Assembly (NCBI GenBank): GCA_027490215.1
Contig: JAIXYO010000019.1
Coordinates: 79,273-143,272, forward strand
Direction of reading: 5' to 3'
Length of the DNA: 64,000 nt
Source: Rubrivivax sp.
GTDB taxonomy: Bacteria; Pseudomonadota; Gammaproteobacteria; Burkholderiales; Burkholderiaceae_C
In this document: one piece after another, positions 37,610 to 44,722 of the stretch
How the letters are laid out: the number at the start of each line of letters is the position of its first letter
Numbering within the stretch: position 1 is the stretch's first letter
Notes under the pieces: generated by a model
Database searches by the model: none
The model's input: the letters and a program-made list of their open reading frames with translations, nothing else
What the model was told of the DNA's origin: nothing
Program-made: the position numbers and the translations under genes

Positions 37610-38098
37610 ATGAATGCAACCGTCGCTGCCGGCACACCATCCTCGCGCTCGAAGCCCGGGGTGAGCAAGTCCGACACCAAGGCTCCCAAGAAGCCCGGCC
37701 GCGCGGCCAAATCCATCGATTCGGAAAAGATCACCATCAACCTCGGCCATGTGGATCTGGGGCAGATCGATCTGCTGGTCAGCGAGGGTTTCTATGGCAA
37801 CCGAACCGATTTCATACGCACGGCCATCCGAAACCTGCTGACGCAGCACAGCGACGCGCTGAAGCAAGTGGTGGCCCGCAAGATGCTCGTGCTGGGCCTG
37901 CAACACATCTGCCGCCAGGACCTTCTGGCCTTGCAGCAATCGGGGCAGAAACTCACCCTGCGGGTGGTTGGCCTGGCATCGATCGCGCACGACGTGACGC
38001 CAGAACTGGCACTCGACACGATCGAGTCTCTGGAGGTGATGGGCGCGCTGCATGCCAGTGCCGAAGTGAAACAGGCGCTGGCGGAGCGGCTGAAATGA
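37610..38098 (+). CDS. Ribbon-helix-helix (CopG-like) transcriptional regulator
   Basis: A 162-residue DNA-binding protein. Residues 1-37 are a Lys/Ser/Pro-rich flexible arm. A ribbon-helix-helix motif spans 38-78, with the strand EKITINLGHVDL and the helices IDLLVSEG and NRTDFIRTAIRNLL. The last 80 residues are a predicted alpha/beta domain (MLVLGLQHICRQDLLAL, VVGLASIAHDVTPEL) of unknown ligand. It precedes the PHB-depolymerase-type esterase gene by 67 bases on the same strand, so it may regulate that run. Divergent from htpG. Confidence 0.8.
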   Translation: MNATVAAGTPSSRSKPGVSKSDTKAPKKPGRAAKSIDSEKITINLGHVDLGQIDLLVSEGFYGNRTDFIRTAIRNLLTQHSDALKQVVARKMLVLGLQHICRQDLLALQQSGQKLTLRVVGLASIAHDVTPELALDTIESLEVMGALHASAEVKQALAERLK

Positions 38099-38165
38099 CT
38101 TCACCCTGGCGGATCACCCGCTTTGTCCTCCTTGAACGGCCCACCCTGTCGCCACGAAAGCCAGC

Positions 38166-39332
38166 ATGTCCGAAACCCTTCAGCGCTGGATGAGAGAAGT
38201 CACGCGGCTGACCCGCGCAGGCCGCCTTGCCGAGGCCGCGCAGTTGATCCAGCAGACACTGGGGCACCGTCCTGCACCGCTGCCGACGACCTCTGCAGAG
38301 CGGGCAACGCCGGAAGTGATCGACGGTTGCGTGACGGACGTTGACAACACCGGCGTCACCGCCGCCCCCTTCGCGCGCACGCCGGCACGTGAAGGAGGCT
38401 CGACACTTGCCGGCCAGCACGGCGAGGCTGGACTGATCCGCAGCTACTTGCTGTACCTGCCACCGATGGCGCCAGCTGGCTCGTCCGACACCCCGATTCC
38501 TCTGATCGTGATGCTGCACGGTTGCACTCAGGACCCGGCCGACTTTGCGCTCGGCACGGGCATGAACACGCTGGCGCGCGAGCAGGGTTTTGCGGTGCTG
38601 TATCCCGCGCAGGCACAGGACGCCAACCCGCAGCGGTGCTGGAACTGGTTCGAACACAGCCATCAGCAGCGCGGACATGGTGAAGCGGCGCTGTTGGCCG
38701 GCATGACGCGAGCCGTGATTGCCGAGCACGGTCTCGATGCCCGCAGGGTCTATGTCGCAGGGCTGTCGGCCGGTGGTGCAATGGCCGCCATCCTCGGCCA
38801 GGCCTATCCCGACCTGTACGCGGCAGTCGGCATCCACTCCGGACTGGCCAGCGGAGCGGCGAGCGATCTGATGTCGGCTCTGTCGGCGATGAAGAACGGA
38901 CCGAAGACACCGATCTCAGCACCCAGCACGGTGCATCGCGGTGAGCCTGGTGACGCAGCCATCGGCACGGCCGGCGCGACAGCACCGCTACCGACCATCG
39001 TTTTCCACGGCGATACCGACGAGATCGTTCACCCCGGCAACGGTGCCCAGGTCATTGCGGCGGCCCTTGGCGGAGCACAGCACGGCGGTCCAGGCGCAGC
39101 CGGGGCAGCAAGTGTCGAGCAGGGCGTGTCTGCACAGGGCCGGCCCTACACGCGCACGGTGTACGCCAGTGCGAAAGGCGCCGGCACCCAGGCGGAACTC
39201 TGGGTCGTGCACGGAGGCGGGCACGCCTGGTCGGGTGGCAGTGCGCAGGGCTCGTACACCGATCCCAGCGGACCCGATGCCACGCGCGAGATGTGGCGCT
39301 TCTTCAACAATCACCCCCACTTGACGTCATGA
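38166..39332 (+). CDS. PHB depolymerase family esterase (LpqC-like)
   Basis: A 388-residue alpha/beta hydrolase of the poly(3-hydroxybutyrate) depolymerase/feruloyl esterase type. The catalytic set is visible: Ser201 in GLSAGGAM, Asp283 or Asp285 in HGDTDEIVHP, and His353 in GGGHAWSGG. IVMLHGCTQDP supplies the oxyanion-hole region, and CWNWFEHSHQQRG is a family signature. There is no signal peptide: the N-terminus is LQRWMREVTRLTRAGRLAEA, a helical region common in cytoplasmic members. Substrate may be a polyester oligomer or another ester. Its stop overlaps the methyltransferase start. Confidence 0.87.
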   Translation: MSETLQRWMREVTRLTRAGRLAEAAQLIQQTLGHRPAPLPTTSAERATPEVIDGCVTDVDNTGVTAAPFARTPAREGGSTLAGQHGEAGLIRSYLLYLPPMAPAGSSDTPIPLIVMLHGCTQDPADFALGTGMNTLAREQGFAVLYPAQAQDANPQRCWNWFEHSHQQRGHGEAALLAGMTRAVIAEHGLDARRVYVAGLSAGGAMAAILGQAYPDLYAAVGIHSGLASGAASDLMSALSAMKNGPKTPISAPSTVHRGEPGDAAIGTAGATAPLPTIVFHGDTDEIVHPGNGAQVIAAALGGAQHGGPGAAGAASVEQGVSAQGRPYTRTVYASAKGAGTQAELWVVHGGGHAWSGGSAQGSYTDPSGPDATREMWRFFNNHPHLTS

Positions 39333-40072
39333 AGATACGCAGCGTGTTGGCCATCGTCTGCAGCACACGGAACGCCTGGCTGGCGTTGTTGCTGAGCTTT
39401 TGCTTGGTGGCGGCGATGCAAGCGCAACCGACCGAGCGTTACCGCTCTGCAACGCCCAGCGCCGACGGGATCGGCAAGGTTTACCACGGACGCGAAATCG
39501 CGCAGATGATGGGATTTGACGGCGCGGCGTGGCTGGAGCGCACCGAGCGGCAGAAGGAGGAACGCGCCGACCTGCTGATGGCCGAACTGGCGTTGAAGCC
39601 CGGCATGAATGTGGCCGACGTCGGGGCCGGAACCGGCTATTACTCGCGGCGCCTGGCCTTGCAGGTCGGTCCCGAAGGCAAGGTCTTTGCAATCGAAGTG
39701 CAGCCCCAGATGCTGCAGGTGCTCGAGACGACCGCAAAACGCCCTGGCTACGGCAACATCGTTCCGGTGCTGGGTGCCGAGGATGACGTGAAGCTGCCTG
39801 AAGCATCGATCGATCTGGCGATCATGGTCGACGTCTATCACGAGCTGGCGTATCCGCACGAGGTGCTGACCAGCATCGTGCGCGCGGTGCGGCCCGGCGG
39901 ACGCGTGGTGTTCGTCGAGTACCGGGGCGAAGACTTCAGCGTTCCGATCAAGACCTTGCACAAGATGACGGAGCAGCAGATCCGGTTGGAAGCTGCGGGT
40001 CAGTCGCTGGTCTGGGAGCGCACATCGCGCAAGCTGCCTTGGCAGCATGTGGTGGTGTTCAAGCGGCCATGA
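39329..40072 (+). CDS. Exported SAM-dependent methyltransferase-like protein
   Basis: A 247-residue class I methyltransferase fold with an N-terminal signal sequence (NAWLALLLSFCLVAAMQAQ, cleavage near residue 33). Motif I is VADVGAGTGYYSRRL from Val95. FAIEVQPQML, LGAEDDVKLPEASIDLAIMVDVYHEL and VRPGGRVVFVEYR follow as motifs II to VI. VYHGREIAQMMGFDGAAWLERTER before the domain is shared by a family of exported methyltransferases. A periplasmic SAM enzyme is odd because SAM is cytoplasmic. ATG 39329 overlaps the esterase stop (ATGA), indicating cotranslation. Confidence 0.85.
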   Translation: MKIRSVLAIVCSTRNAWLALLLSFCLVAAMQAQPTERYRSATPSADGIGKVYHGREIAQMMGFDGAAWLERTERQKEERADLLMAELALKPGMNVADVGAGTGYYSRRLALQVGPEGKVFAIEVQPQMLQVLETTAKRPGYGNIVPVLGAEDDVKLPEASIDLAIMVDVYHELAYPHEVLTSIVRAVRPGGRVVFVEYRGEDFSVPIKTLHKMTEQQIRLEAAGQSLVWERTSRKLPWQHVVVFKRP

Positions 40073-40115
40073 AGGCGGTCTGGCCACACGCGGCAGCGCT
40101 TCGCTGAGCCCATCG

Positions 40116-41042
40116 ATGTCTGACCTATCCAGCGCTCCCGCACTGCCCCCGGCCTTGTCCGGTGAGCGCATCGAGATCGACAGTACAGCCGGTCGACTGT
40201 CCTTCTATGCTGCTGGCCGCGCCGAAGGCGCGAGTGCCGGCACCGACAGAACGCCACTGCTGCTGCTGCACAGCATCAACGCCTCGGCTTCGGCCTACGA
40301 GGTCCGGCCGCTGTTCGAGCACTACCGACAACAGCGCCCGGTCTACGCCCCCGACCTGCCAGGCTTCGGCTTCTCCGAGCGCAGCGATCGCCCCTACCTT
40401 CCGCGCCTGATGACCGATGCAGTCCATGCCATGGTCACCGAGATACAGCGCCTGCATGGTGATGCACCGATCGACATCGTCGGCGTGTCGCTGTCCTGCG
40501 AGTACGCCGCGCGCGCGGCGCAGGAAGCACCCCAATGCTTTCGCAGCGTCGGGCTGGTCAGCCCGACTGGTTTCAATCGAGGGGCACCGTTCATGGGTGC
40601 GCCAGGGAGTACCCGTGGAATGGCTTGGCTGCGACAAGTCTTTTTCAACCCGCGCTGGAGTGACGGGCTCTACCGCTGGCTGACGAAGCGCTCGGTGATC
40701 CGCTACTTTCTGAAAAAGACCTGGGGCAGCGCCGGGATCGATGAGGGAATGCTCGACTACGACGTTCTGACGACACGCCAGCCTGGCGCAAAGTTTGCCC
40801 CCTACTGGTTCGTCAGCGCCTACCTGTTCAGCGCCGACATCACCCGTGTTTATCAGTCACTGGCCGTTCCGGTGTGGATGGTCCACGGCGTGCGCGGCGA
40901 CTTCATCGACTACCGCCACAAGGCCGCGTATGCGGACTTGCCGAACTGGACCTTCACTGTGATGTCGACCGGTGCCCTGCCCTACTTCGAACGGTGCGAA
41001 GAGTTCGTCGCTGCGTATGACGCGTTTCTGACCCAGCAATGA
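40116..41042 (+). CDS. Alpha/beta-hydrolase fold protein lacking the usual catalytic His
   Basis: A 308-residue alpha/beta-hydrolase. LLLLHSINASASAYEVRPLF at 49-68 is the oxyanion region (HSINAS in place of HG). YAPDLPGFGFSE follows, with the nucleophile elbow GVSLSCEYA (Ser125). The C-terminal motif where GHLPHFE is expected reads GALPYFE, with Ala287 in place of the catalytic His. The protein may be non-hydrolytic or use another residue. ATG 40116 begins MSDLSSAP; the frame extends earlier without a better start. It lies 43 bases after the methyltransferase gene and its stop overlaps the EamA gene start. Confidence 0.82.
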   Translation: MSDLSSAPALPPALSGERIEIDSTAGRLSFYAAGRAEGASAGTDRTPLLLLHSINASASAYEVRPLFEHYRQQRPVYAPDLPGFGFSERSDRPYLPRLMTDAVHAMVTEIQRLHGDAPIDIVGVSLSCEYAARAAQEAPQCFRSVGLVSPTGFNRGAPFMGAPGSTRGMAWLRQVFFNPRWSDGLYRWLTKRSVIRYFLKKTWGSAGIDEGMLDYDVLTTRQPGAKFAPYWFVSAYLFSADITRVYQSLAVPVWMVHGVRGDFIDYRHKAAYADLPNWTFTVMSTGALPYFERCEEFVAAYDAFLTQQ

Positions 41043-41959
41043 ACCCCGGGCTGTCACGAGGAGACCTGCTCGCTGCGCTCACCGTCGTGATCATCTGGGG
41101 GCTGAATTTTGTCGTGATGAAGGTGGCGTTGACGGCGGTCAGCCCGATGATGCTCGGCGCCTTGCGCTTCGCGATGGCCTCGCTACCGCTGCTGTGGATC
41201 GTTTCGCGGCCTCGCGCCTCCTGGCGCTTCATCGTGAGCTACGGACTTCTTCAAGGACTCGGTCAATTCGGTCTTCTGTTCACCGCACTTCATTTCGGTA
41301 TGCCTTCGGGACTGGCCTCGACCGTGCTGCAAGCACAGGTGCTTTTCACCGTGCTGCTCGCTGTTCCGGTTCTCGGCGAACGAACCCGTATGCACCATGG
41401 CGTCGGGCTGTTGATGGCCGCCGCAGGTCTCGCGCTGATTGCTGCAAGCCATGGCAGCGGACCGCGCGACATGACCCTTTTGGGTTTCGTGCTGACCTTG
41501 GCTGCTGCCTTGTCCTGGGCTGGTTCGAATCTGCTGGTGCGCCTGATGGGACGCAGTGCGACGCCAGTCGATCCGCTTCATTTCATCGTCTGGAGCAGCG
41601 CCGTCTCGGTGCTGCCGTTCCTGGCGATAGCAGCGGCGCTGGACGGCGTGGATGCGAGCTGGCGGTCGTTGGCCTCCATGGGCGCACGCGAATGGGGTGC
41701 TGTCGGGTACCTGTCGCTGCTCGCGACACTGGTCGGGTACTCCTTGTGGATGCGCCTGCTGCAGCGTCATCCTGCCGGTCGCATAGCGCCGTTCTCGCTG
41801 CTGGTGCCAGTGGTCGGCCTATGGGCCGGTTCGTTCTTCCTCTCGGAGCGTCTGACCCACGCGCAGTGGGCTGGCGTGGCGTGCGTGCTGGCCGGGCTTC
41901 TCGTCAACCAGTTCGGCAGCGCTTTCGGGCCCGCACCGCTCTCTGGTCGTGAGGCGTAA
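41039..41959 (+). CDS. EamA family (DMT superfamily) transporter
   Basis: A 306-residue inner-membrane protein with ten predicted membrane segments in two EamA repeats (about 8-135 and 145-295). LTVVIIWGLNFVVMKVALTA at 13-32 and LGALRFAMASLPL are the first-repeat hallmarks. The second repeat starts LTLAAALSWAGSNLLVRLMG. The RhtA-like export of amino acids or metabolites is typical; the substrate here is unknown. ATG 41039 overlaps the stop of the hydrolase gene (ATGA). Last of the four-gene coupled run from 38166. Confidence 0.88.
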   Translation: MNPGLSRGDLLAALTVVIIWGLNFVVMKVALTAVSPMMLGALRFAMASLPLLWIVSRPRASWRFIVSYGLLQGLGQFGLLFTALHFGMPSGLASTVLQAQVLFTVLLAVPVLGERTRMHHGVGLLMAAAGLALIAASHGSGPRDMTLLGFVLTLAAALSWAGSNLLVRLMGRSATPVDPLHFIVWSSAVSVLPFLAIAAALDGVDASWRSLASMGAREWGAVGYLSLLATLVGYSLWMRLLQRHPAGRIAPFSLLVPVVGLWAGSFFLSERLTHAQWAGVACVLAGLLVNQFGSAFGPAPLSGREA

Positions 41960-42000
41960 GGGCATGCTCGCCGATGACCGATCCACTCTTGCGCCTTGGC

Positions 42001-42150
42001 TTAGTACGAGGCGATACGGCTGACCACCCCTGCCGCGATGTAGCCATCGCCCCCCATCAGCGGGCGACCCTGGTTCGAGGGTATCGCCGCTTCGCAGTGG
42101 TCCGGCAGTGTCAGGTGGCGGCGACTCTTTTCGACAAGTGGGCCAACGCC
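42001..42150 (-). other. Protein-like remnant frame downstream of cphA
   Basis: A 49-codon stop-free minus-strand frame runs to a TAA at 42001-42003, overlapping the end of the cyanophycin synthetase gene in another frame. The part outside that gene reads HLTLPDHCEAAIPSNQGRPL followed by MGGDGYIAAGVVSRIASY, with coding-like GC at third positions. The only ATG gives 18 residues. It could be a tiny gene, the tail of a decayed gene, or chance. Confidence 0.25.
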
Positions 42151-44678
42151 TCATCGACCTGATCGACCAGCACCAGACACAGATCGCCCGGCTCCAGGCG
42201 GTCGAGTGCTTGATCGATGGCGACGAATTCACCCCGAAAGTCCTCGACGCGCCGTGTGCGCTTCGCACCTTCCAGACCTTCCCGCAACAGACGGATCACC
42301 TCGCCATCGGCTCGCCCGCGCTGGCAGGCATCCTGGTAAAGCAGCACGTCGTCGAAGGCGTTGCCGAGAATCTGCGTCTGCTCGCGGATGTCCTCGTCTC
42401 GGCGGTCACCCGCACCGCTGATCACCACCGAGCGGCGCTGTGCCGGCAGTGCCTCCACAGCCGAGACCAGTGCGCGCATGGCGTCAGGGTTGTGGCCGTA
42501 ATCGGCGATGACGGTGGCACCGCGAAAGCTCATGACGTTGAAACGGCCGGGGACGTTGTCGGCGTCACCCGAGAAGCTGGCCAGTCCGCGCCGCACCGCG
42601 TCCCAGGACAGCCCGGCTCCCCAGGCGGCGGCCATCGCGGCCATCACGTTCTCGACCTGGAAGCGGATCGCGCCGTTGCGCGTCAGCGGCACGTCGCGCA
42701 ATGCGACACGCTCGCGCCAAGCGCCTTGCGATGCGACCAGCCACTCGCCTTCGACACAGACGGTACGGTGTCCCTGTGCACGGTGCGTGACCATGACCGG
42801 GTGCTGGCGATCGGCAGCGAAGAAGATGACCTCACCCGGGCAGTTGGCGGCCATCGCCACCACGTTGGGGTCGGTCGCGTTGAGCACGGCATAGCCGGTC
42901 GGCGCCACGTTCTGCACGATCACGCGCTTGAGCACCGCGAGGTCTTCGACGGTGGTGATGTAGTTCAGGCCAAGGTGGTCGCCACTGCCGATGTTGGTGA
43001 CCACCGCGACCTGACAGCGGTCGAAGCCCAGCCCTTCGCGCAGCACGCCGCCACGCGCGGTCTCGAACACTGCGGCATCCACATCGGGGTGCATCAGCAC
43101 ATTGCGAGCACTCTTCGGACCGCTGCAATCGCCGCTGTCGATCTGCCGGCCTTCGACATACACGCCATCGGTATTGGTCATGCCAACCCGCAGACCGCTT
43201 GTTGAGAAGAGGTGCGCGATCAGCCTGACTGTTGTCGTCTTGCCGTTCGTGCCAGTCACTGCCACCACCGGAATCCGGCCGTCCTCACCGTGCGCATACA
43301 GGTTGGCGACCATTGCCTCGCCGACCGGTCGCCCCTTGCCGTACGACGGCGCCAAGTGCATGCGCAGGCCAGGGGCTGCATTGACCTCGACCACACCGCC
43401 GCCTTGCTCTTCCAGCGGGCGGAGCACACTCTCGCACACCACGTCGACTCCGCAGATGTGCAGCCCGACCGTCTGCGCAGCGGTCACCGCACGAGCCGCC
43501 AGTTCCGGGTGGACGCTGTCGGTGACGTCTGTCGCCGTTCCACCGGTGCTCAGGTTGGCGTTGTTTCGCAGCACAACGCGACGGCCCTTGGCGGGCACCG
43601 ATTCGGGCGTCAGACCCTGTTCGCCCAGCCGCGCCACCGCGATGTCATCGAAGCGAATCTTTGTCAGCGAGGTCGAATGCCCGTCGCTGCGCTTCGGGTC
43701 GGCGTTGACCCGATCGACCAGTTGCCGCACGGTGTGTTCGCCATCACCCAGAACCTGTGGCGGATCACGCCGTGCAGCGGCCACCATGCGGTCACCGACG
43801 ACCAGCAGACGGTAATCACTGCCTGGCAGGAAACGCTCGACCATCACCTCGCCGATGTCGGCGGCCACGCGATAGGCGATCTCGAGGTGCTCGCGGTTCA
43901 CGATGTTGACGGTGACGCCCTTGCCCTGGTTGCCGTCCTGCGGCTTGACGACCACGGGCAGGCCGATTTCCAGCGCCACAGCCCAGGCCTCTTCGATACT
44001 CGACACGGGCCGGCCGTACGGCACCGGCACGCCCGCAGCGAGCAGCAGTTTCTTGGTCAGGTCCTTGTCCTGCGCGATGGATTCGGCCACCGCGCTGGTG
44101 GCATCGACCTCGGCGGCCTGGATCCGGCGCTGCCGCGAGCCCCAGCCAAACTGCACCAGACTGCCTTGCGTCAGCCGTCGCCAGGGGATGCCGCGCGCGG
44201 CGGCAGCATCGACGATGGCGCCGGTGCTGGGGCCCAGACGCACGTCTTCATGGGTGGCCCGCAACTCCTTGATGGCCGCATCGACATCAAACGGCCGGTT
44301 GTGCACCGCCGCCTTGACCAGTGCCTGTGCCATTTCGAACGCCTGTCGCCCGACCGCCTCTTCGCTGTATTCGACGACCACCTGGTAGATGCCGGGGTCG
44401 ACGGTGGCCGAGGTGCGACTGAACGTCACCGGGCAGCCGGTTTGCGCCTGCAGGGCCAGCGCGGCAGACTCAAGTACATGTGCCAGCGACTTGGGCTGCT
44501 GCTGGCTGGCCGCATGCAAGGCGCCAATGGCCGGGAACAGCGCACGTACGCGGGTCTCGAACCCGGCAATGTTTTCGAGCACGCACTCGGGTGCGGTGCA
44601 GGAAACCACCGCTTCAATGGCGGTGTGGCGCGTCCAGAGATTGGGTCCGCGCAGAGCACGAACGCGAGTGACTTTCAT
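42111..44678 (-). CDS. cphA: Cyanophycin synthetase (active form)
   Basis: An 855-residue enzyme polymerising Asp and Arg into cyanophycin, a nitrogen/carbon store. The N-terminal domain is followed by an ATP-grasp domain (VVVKPQDGNQGKGV near 240-253, VERFLPGSDYRLLVVG, VVEVNAAPGLRMH). A Mur-ligase-like domain has an intact P-loop GTNGKTT at about 476-482, GSGDHLGLNYITTVEDL and DYGHNPDAM. Length and motifs match bacterial CphA1. It follows the paralogue cphA' by 44 bases on the same strand, so they are probably cotranscribed. No cyanophycinase gene is in the window. Confidence 0.95.
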   Translation of the reverse strand: MKVTRVRALRGPNLWTRHTAIEAVVSCTAPECVLENIAGFETRVRALFPAIGALHAASQQQPKSLAHVLESAALALQAQTGCPVTFSRTSATVDPGIYQVVVEYSEEAVGRQAFEMAQALVKAAVHNRPFDVDAAIKELRATHEDVRLGPSTGAIVDAAAARGIPWRRLTQGSLVQFGWGSRQRRIQAAEVDATSAVAESIAQDKDLTKKLLLAAGVPVPYGRPVSSIEEAWAVALEIGLPVVVKPQDGNQGKGVTVNIVNREHLEIAYRVAADIGEVMVERFLPGSDYRLLVVGDRMVAAARRDPPQVLGDGEHTVRQLVDRVNADPKRSDGHSTSLTKIRFDDIAVARLGEQGLTPESVPAKGRRVVLRNNANLSTGGTATDVTDSVHPELAARAVTAAQTVGLHICGVDVVCESVLRPLEEQGGGVVEVNAAPGLRMHLAPSYGKGRPVGEAMVANLYAHGEDGRIPVVAVTGTNGKTTTVRLIAHLFSTSGLRVGMTNTDGVYVEGRQIDSGDCSGPKSARNVLMHPDVDAAVFETARGGVLREGLGFDRCQVAVVTNIGSGDHLGLNYITTVEDLAVLKRVIVQNVAPTGYAVLNATDPNVVAMAANCPGEVIFFAADRQHPVMVTHRAQGHRTVCVEGEWLVASQGAWRERVALRDVPLTRNGAIRFQVENVMAAMAAAWGAGLSWDAVRRGLASFSGDADNVPGRFNVMSFRGATVIADYGHNPDAMRALVSAVEALPAQRRSVVISGAGDRRDEDIREQTQILGNAFDDVLLYQDACQRGRADGEVIRLLREGLEGAKRTRRVEDFRGEFVAIDQALDRLEPGDLCLVLVDQVDEALAHLSKRVAAT

Positions 44679-44722
44679 CGAAAGCGCTTTCTGCCCAACG
44701 CATCGGTCAGGCGCAAACTACA

